From Atopobiaceae bacterium UBA7016 (GTDB lineage: Bacteria; Actinomycetota; Coriobacteriia; Coriobacteriales; Atopobiaceae), in NCBI GenBank assembly GCA_002449555.1, contig DJXA01000242.1, positions 1-8,207 of the forward strand: a DNA stretch of 8,207 nt, given 5' to 3'. This document shows, in pieces, positions 4,065 to 8,207 of this stretch. The translations under genes were made by a program, and so were the position numbers. The notes beneath the pieces were generated by a model. The model was not told where the DNA came from and ran no database searches. It was given only the letters and a program-made list of their open reading frames with translations. The first letter of the stretch is position 1, and every line of letters begins with the position of its first letter.

Positions 4065-7000
4065 ATGGCAGGGCTTCTTGACAGCAGACGCTGGGAGGTG
4101 CTTCCCGGCGACGTGCAGGCGGAGCGGACGCTTGCCAGCCAGCTGGGCGTCTCGTCGTTGGTGGCGCGCGTGCTGGTGGCGCGTGGCAAGTGCGACGTTG
4201 ACGAGGCGGCACGGTTCCTGTCGCCCTCGCTCGAGCGCGACTGGGCAGATCCGCTTGACATCCCCGGCATGGGCGAGGCAGCCGACCGCGTTGAGCGCGC
4301 GCTGCGAGATGGCGAGCGCATCGCCGTGTTCGGCGACTTTGACGTTGACGGCATGAGCGCCACCTGCTTGCTGACCCTGGCGCTGCGGCGCATGGGCGGA
4401 CAGGTATATCCCTACATTCCGTATCGCTTCGGCGAGGGTTACGGCCTTTCCAAGGAGGCACTCGCCCGCGTGCGCGAGGGTTGCGACCCCTCGCTGATCA
4501 TTACGGTCGACAACGGCATCGCCGCAGGCAAGGAAGTCGAATGGCTGATTTCCGAGGGCATCGACGTCGTCATTACCGACCACCACGAGCCCGGTGACCT
4601 GGTTCCGCAAGGGGTTCCCGTCACCGACCCGAAGCTGGTGGAGGACTGCTACTCGCGCGAGCTTGCCGGCGCTGGTGTGGCGCTCAAGCTGGTGTGCGAG
4701 CTGGGGCGTCGCCTGGGCATGCCCAACCTGTGGCGCAAGTACACCGAGGTCGCGACGCTGGGAACCGTCTCTGACATGATGCTTCTTGAGGGCGAGAACC
4801 GCGCGCTTGTTGCCGACGGCATCGAGCGCATGCGTCGCACCGACCGTCCGGGCATCGTGTCGCTGGCCGCATCGGCAAACGTCGACCTCTCCACCATCAC
4901 GGCTGACGAGCTGCCCTTCACGCTTGTCCCGCGCCTGAACGCGGCTGGGCGCATGGGCACCACGGACGTGGCCTTCGACCTGCTTCTGACCGACGATCCA
5001 GCCGAGGCGGCCATTCTTGCCGGACGCCTTGAGCAGACGAACGCCGACCGCCGCGAGACCGAGTCGCTGCTGACCTCGGCGGCCCTCGCCAAGGTGGAGG
5101 CCTCCTATGACGGTGGTCGCGTGGTGGTCGTGGGCGGCGAAGGCTGGCACGAGGGCGTAAAGGGCATCGTGGCCAGCCGCATCGTGAACCGCTATCGCGT
5201 GCCGGCCATCCTGTTCTCCATCTCTGACGGCATCGCCCGCGGGTCGGGCCGCTCGGTGGGTAGCGTCGACCTGTTCCATGCGGTCGAGCAGTGCCAAGAC
5301 CTGCTGATTCGCTTTGGCGGACACGCGGGTGCCGTGGGCGTCACCTGCGAGGCGAAGAACCTCGACGCGTTTCGCGAGCGCCTTGACGCCGTGATGCGCG
5401 AGCTTCCCGCCGAGCAGTTCGAGTCGCGCGGCGAGGTCGCGGCGCTGGTCGACCTGAGCGAGCTCACCTGCGAGAGCATCGAGTCGCTCGAGGTGCTGCA
5501 GCCCTTTGGGCAAGGCAACAAGAAGCCGCTCTTTGGCGCCCGTGGCGTCTGCATGCGCAATCGTGCCCGCGTGGGCGCCGTGGGAAACCACCTGCGCTTC
5601 ACCGCGACCGACGGCGTGAGCAGCGCGGCAGCCATCATGTTCCGCGCGCCGCAGATCGAGCGTGCGGCTGACTGCGAAGAGGCCGTCGACCTCGTCTTCG
5701 AGGCGGTCAACGAGACGTGGCAGGGGCGCACGAAGCCCAAGCTCATGGTGCGCGACATCGTCTATCGTGCCCCTGAGCAGGGAAGCGTTGCCTCGCAACA
5801 GAACAGCTCTCTGGCCGACGAGCTCTTCTCCCGTGCCGACGAGGTGCTCTCGCGCGACGAGTACGCGGGTATCGGAGATTCCCAGGGATTCAACACCAAG
5901 GTGGTGGGCGTCACCTTTGAGGGCCGCCAGTCAGTGGTGGCTACGCTTTCCGTAGGCGAGGAATTGACGGTGGCGCGTGACACGCGCAACCCGGCAGACC
6001 CGAACGCCATGGCCATCTTGACGGGGGCGGGCGCGCAGGTGGGCTATCTGCGTAGGCAGATCTCGGCCGTGCTGGCGCCCATCGTCGACAAGGGCGGGGT
6101 GCGCTACTCCGCCTGCGTGAGCGAGGTTACGGGCGGCACGGACGGCCATTCGCTGGGCGTCAACGTGCGGGTCAGTCGCATCGAGGTCGCGCACGAAGAG
6201 GCCGCGGCGCAGGAGCAGCTGCGCACGGTGCGTGCCGAGCTCTCTGGCTTGGGCTATGACCAGCTGACTGACGAGCTTCGCCGCCAAATGATTGGTGACC
6301 ATCCCTTCCTGCCCGCGCAGCGCGAGGCGCTGGCCACGCTTGCCCAGGGGCGCTCCGCCCTGGCGGTGATGGCAACGGGACGCGGCAAGTCGCTCATCTT
6401 CCATGTGCACGCGGCACGCGAGGCGCTGCTCAAGGGCAAGACGAGCGTGTTTGTGTATCCGCTTCGCGCCTTGGTATCTGACCAGGCATTTCATCTGGGC
6501 GAGTCCTTTGGCAAGCTAGGCATGACGGTGCGCGTACTGACGGGCGAGACGCCGCTCGGCCAGCGCGACGAGACCTTTGCTGCCCTTGCCGAGGGAGACG
6601 CGGACGTACTTCTGACCACGCCGGAGTTTCTGGCCATCCATGCGGACCGCTTTGCCGAGTCGGGCCGCGTGGGGTTTGTGGTGGTGGATGAGGCGCACCA
6701 TGCCGGAACCGCGAAGGGCGGCGGCAGGAGCGCGTACCTCTCCATGCCCGAGGTGCTGCAGGCGCTGGGCAACCCCTGTGCGCTCGCGGTCAGTGCCACG
6801 GCGGCGGACGGGGTGGCCCGCGAGGTGTGCCAGCTGCTCTCCATTGACGAGCGTGACGTCATCGTCGACCGCAGCGTCCGCGAGAACCTTTCGGTGGAGG
6901 ACTGCCGCGAGCTGCGCGACCGCGAGGCTGCCCTCATCTCGGTCGTGGCGCAGGGTCACAAGACGGTGGTGTACGTCAACTCGCGCGAGCAGTCCGTGTC

Positions 7001-7745
7001 GCTGGCGCGCATGCTCCGCAACGCCATTCCCGAGCTCGCATCGCGCATCGCCTTCTATAACGCTGGGCTCACGCGCAAAGACCGTGCGCGCGTCGAGGCG
7101 GCCTTCCGCGAGGGCGAGCTTACGTGCATCGTTTCTACCAGTGCCTTCGGCGAAGGCGTCAACCTGCCCGACATTCGTAACGTCATGCTGTACCACATGC
7201 CGTTTGGCCAGATCGAGTTCAACCAGATGAGCGGGCGCGCTGGCCGCGATGGCGGGCTGGCACGCGTGTGGATGCTCTTTGGGTCGCGCGATGCCCGCAT
7301 CAACGAGCGCATCATCGCCTCGTCCGCGCCGCAGCGCCCCGAGCTCGTGGCCCTCTACCGCACGCTGCGGAGCCTCTCCGCCCGCGCGCTGCAGCAGGAG
7401 GGCACGACCTCGTTCAGCATGTCCAACGCGGCCATCGCACAGGAGTCCGTGGCGTTTGACGCCCGCGCCGTGCTCGACGATCAATCGGTGTCGTGCGGCA
7501 TATCCATCTTCCGCGAGCTCGGGCTGCTTGACACCACCGGATACGGGTCCGCTCGTCGCATCATGGTTACGGATTCGCCCGGACGGGTAGAACTAGAGGG
7601 CTCTATCCGCTACCTTGAGGGTTTGCACGCGCGCGACGAGTTCACGGCCTTCCGTGACTGGGCGCTCACGGCAACGCCTGACCAGATGCTCGAACGCATC
7701 AACCGACCCATCACCCCTGGCTTCGGCCGGGTGGTCGACCGCTAA
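4065..7745 (+). CDS. recJ: RecJ exonuclease - HIRAN - RecQ-like helicase fusion
   Basis: This 1226-residue protein degrades ssDNA 5' to 3' and carries its own helicase, so it probably resects DNA in recombinational repair. Residues 1-568 are a full-length RecJ: VFGDFDVDG (Asp91, Asp93, Asp95), VDNG (Asp149), TDHHE (Asp172-His173-His174), GTVSD (Asp237), GGHAG (His420), and the OB-fold entry QPFGQGNKKPLF from 479. All metal ligands are present. Residues 569-608 are a linker. Residues about 609-705 are a HIRAN domain, which in HLTF binds ssDNA 3' ends. Residues about 740-1090 are an SF2 helicase: FLPAQ (Gln752), ATGRGKS (Lys775), DEAH (875-878), SAT (910-912), GEGVN (1029-1033), QMSGRAGRDG (1054-1063). 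RecQ's Cys4 zinc site is absent. Residues about 1090-1226 recall the Firmicutes RecJ tail. There is no frameshift or internal stop. The start is supported by AAGGGAGG ten bases upstream and a normal RecJ N-terminus. Confidence 0.95.
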   Translation: MAGLLDSRRWEVLPGDVQAERTLASQLGVSSLVARVLVARGKCDVDEAARFLSPSLERDWADPLDIPGMGEAADRVERALRDGERIAVFGDFDVDGMSATCLLTLALRRMGGQVYPYIPYRFGEGYGLSKEALARVREGCDPSLIITVDNGIAAGKEVEWLISEGIDVVITDHHEPGDLVPQGVPVTDPKLVEDCYSRELAGAGVALKLVCELGRRLGMPNLWRKYTEVATLGTVSDMMLLEGENRALVADGIERMRRTDRPGIVSLAASANVDLSTITADELPFTLVPRLNAAGRMGTTDVAFDLLLTDDPAEAAILAGRLEQTNADRRETESLLTSAALAKVEASYDGGRVVVVGGEGWHEGVKGIVASRIVNRYRVPAILFSISDGIARGSGRSVGSVDLFHAVEQCQDLLIRFGGHAGAVGVTCEAKNLDAFRERLDAVMRELPAEQFESRGEVAALVDLSELTCESIESLEVLQPFGQGNKKPLFGARGVCMRNRARVGAVGNHLRFTATDGVSSAAAIMFRAPQIERAADCEEAVDLVFEAVNETWQGRTKPKLMVRDIVYRAPEQGSVASQQNSSLADELFSRADEVLSRDEYAGIGDSQGFNTKVVGVTFEGRQSVVATLSVGEELTVARDTRNPADPNAMAILTGAGAQVGYLRRQISAVLAPIVDKGGVRYSACVSEVTGGTDGHSLGVNVRVSRIEVAHEEAAAQEQLRTVRAELSGLGYDQLTDELRRQMIGDHPFLPAQREALATLAQGRSALAVMATGRGKSLIFHVHAAREALLKGKTSVFVYPLRALVSDQAFHLGESFGKLGMTVRVLTGETPLGQRDETFAALAEGDADVLLTTPEFLAIHADRFAESGRVGFVVVDEAHHAGTAKGGGRSAYLSMPEVLQALGNPCALAVSATAADGVAREVCQLLSIDERDVIVDRSVRENLSVEDCRELRDREAALISVVAQGHKTVVYVNSREQSVSLARMLRNAIPELASRIAFYNAGLTRKDRARVEAAFREGELTCIVSTSAFGEGVNLPDIRNVMLYHMPFGQIEFNQMSGRAGRDGGLARVWMLFGSRDARINERIIASSAPQRPELVALYRTLRSLSARALQQEGTTSFSMSNAAIAQESVAFDARAVLDDQSVSCGISIFRELGLLDTTGYGSARRIMVTDSPGRVELEGSIRYLEGLHARDEFTAFRDWALTATPDQMLERINRPITPGFGRVVDR

Positions 7746-7750
7746 GGAGG
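7743..7750 (+). promoter_or_regulatory. Shine-Dalgarno of rel overlapping the recJ stop
   Basis: TAAGGAGG merges the recJ stop codon (7743-7745) with the ribosome site GGAGG, five bases before the rel ATG at 7756. This spacing favours ribosome transfer from recJ to rel and shows that the two genes form one operon. Confidence 0.85.
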
Positions 7751-7755
7751 CAGCC

Positions 7756-8207
7756 ATGGCCGACGAGGCGACAAGCACTACCAAGCATAAGCCCGCACCC
7801 GTTCCCGGGGCGGACAACTACCGGGTGCTGAAGAACACCTGCGCAAGCTACCTGGACGCCGACGCCCTCGCCAAGATCGAGGAGGCCTACCGCTTTGCTG
7901 CGGAATACCACCGCGACCAGCGCCGCCGCTCGGGCGAGCCCTACATCAACCATCCCGTCGAGGTGGCCATCATCTTGGCTGGCGACCTGCACATGGATGA
8001 GGACACCATTTGCGCGGCACTTTTGCATGACACGGTGGAGGACACCGACGCCACCATGGACGACCTCGTCTCGCGCTTTGGGCAGACGGTGGCCGACCTT
8101 GTCGACGGCGTGACCAAGCTGACCCAGGTCAACGTCTCGTCCATCGACCAGAAGCAGGCCATGAACCTGCGCAAGATGTTCCTGGGCATGTCGCGCGACA
8201 TCCGCGT
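7756..8207 (+). CDS. relA: Bifunctional (p)ppGpp synthetase/hydrolase, N-terminal part (runs off right edge)
   Basis: The 150 visible residues are the start of a long RSH (Rel/SpoT) protein, which makes and destroys the alarmone (p)ppGpp in the stringent response. They cover most of the N-terminal HD hydrolase domain: RSGEPYINHP with His66, LLHDTVEDT with His91-Asp92 and the following Glu95-Asp96, and VDGVTKL further on. These match the metal- and substrate-binding residues of active hydrolases, so this is not a hydrolase-dead RelA. The synthetase, TGS and ACT domains would lie beyond the edge. The N-terminus has about 13 more residues than the streptococcal Rel before the first His. ATG 7756 is fixed by GGAGG five bases upstream. 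It is co-transcribed with recJ. In Firmicutes apt usually stands between recJ and rel, and here it does not. Confidence 0.96.
   Translation, partial: MADEATSTTKHKPAPVPGADNYRVLKNTCASYLDADALAKIEEAYRFAAEYHRDQRRRSGEPYINHPVEVAIILAGDLHMDEDTICAALLHDTVEDTDATMDDLVSRFGQTVADLVDGVTKLTQVNVSSIDQKQAMNLRKMFLGMSRDIR

Noticed and set aside
4059..5798. Open frame of 579 codons on the minus strand opposite the RecJ domain
   Set aside because: This is a typical antisense shadow in GC-rich DNA. The translation is rich in Ala, His, Arg and Val and has no motifs, while the plus strand encodes conserved RecJ motifs.
6516..7484. Open frame of 322 codons on the minus strand opposite the helicase
   Set aside because: It has no recognisable domain or ribosome site and is explained by the codon bias of the helicase gene.
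1..8207. CRISPR array, insertion sequence, prophage, tRNA or rRNA
   Set aside because: No spaced direct repeats, terminal inverted repeats with transposase, integrase, cloverleaf or rRNA-like stretch was seen.

Overview
The window is GC-rich chromosomal DNA. Its codon use (strong G/C at third positions) and gene set (HPr of the PTS, a bacterial Tgt, a RecJ joined to a helicase, and a bifunctional Rel) look most like an actinobacterium of the class Coriobacteriia (Olsenella/Atopobium/Collinsella type). This placement comes from memory of protein style and gene content, not from a marker gene. No tRNA, rRNA, CRISPR array, transposase or phage gene was seen, and base composition is even across the genes, so nothing marks the region as recently acquired.

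Layout. Positions 1-1241 (minus strand) hold the N-terminal 413 residues of an acidic-tailed coiled-coil protein that runs off the left edge. A 184-bp divergent intergenic region separates it from ptsH (HPr, 1426-1698, plus), which ends in a strong intrinsic terminator at 1736-1767. A Cof-type HAD phosphatase gene (to 2638) follows at once, and its expected start lies inside that terminator. tgt (2659-3852) follows HAD within about 20 bases and probably shares its transcript. A 212-bp structured leader (3853-4064) precedes a 1226-residue fusion gene (4065-7745). The fusion is an intact RecJ 5'-3' ssDNA exonuclease, then a HIRAN domain, then a RecQ-like SF2 helicase, then a C-terminal module that resembles the tail of Firmicutes RecJ. 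Ten bases after its stop, the (p)ppGpp synthetase/hydrolase gene rel begins and runs off the right edge.

How it fits together. The RecJ-HIRAN-helicase protein puts unwinding and 5'-3' resection on one chain, the job RecQ and RecJ do together in RecFOR-type repair. Its leader is the most interesting non-coding stretch. The recJ Shine-Dalgarno lies in one arm of an 11-bp hairpin. Two tiny ORFs, linked by an ATGA overlap, lead into recJ, and the second runs through that hairpin and stops two bases before the recJ ATG. This predicts translational coupling of recJ and rel to leader translation. The recJ-rel pairing recalls the recJ-apt-rel order of Firmicutes, but apt is missing here.
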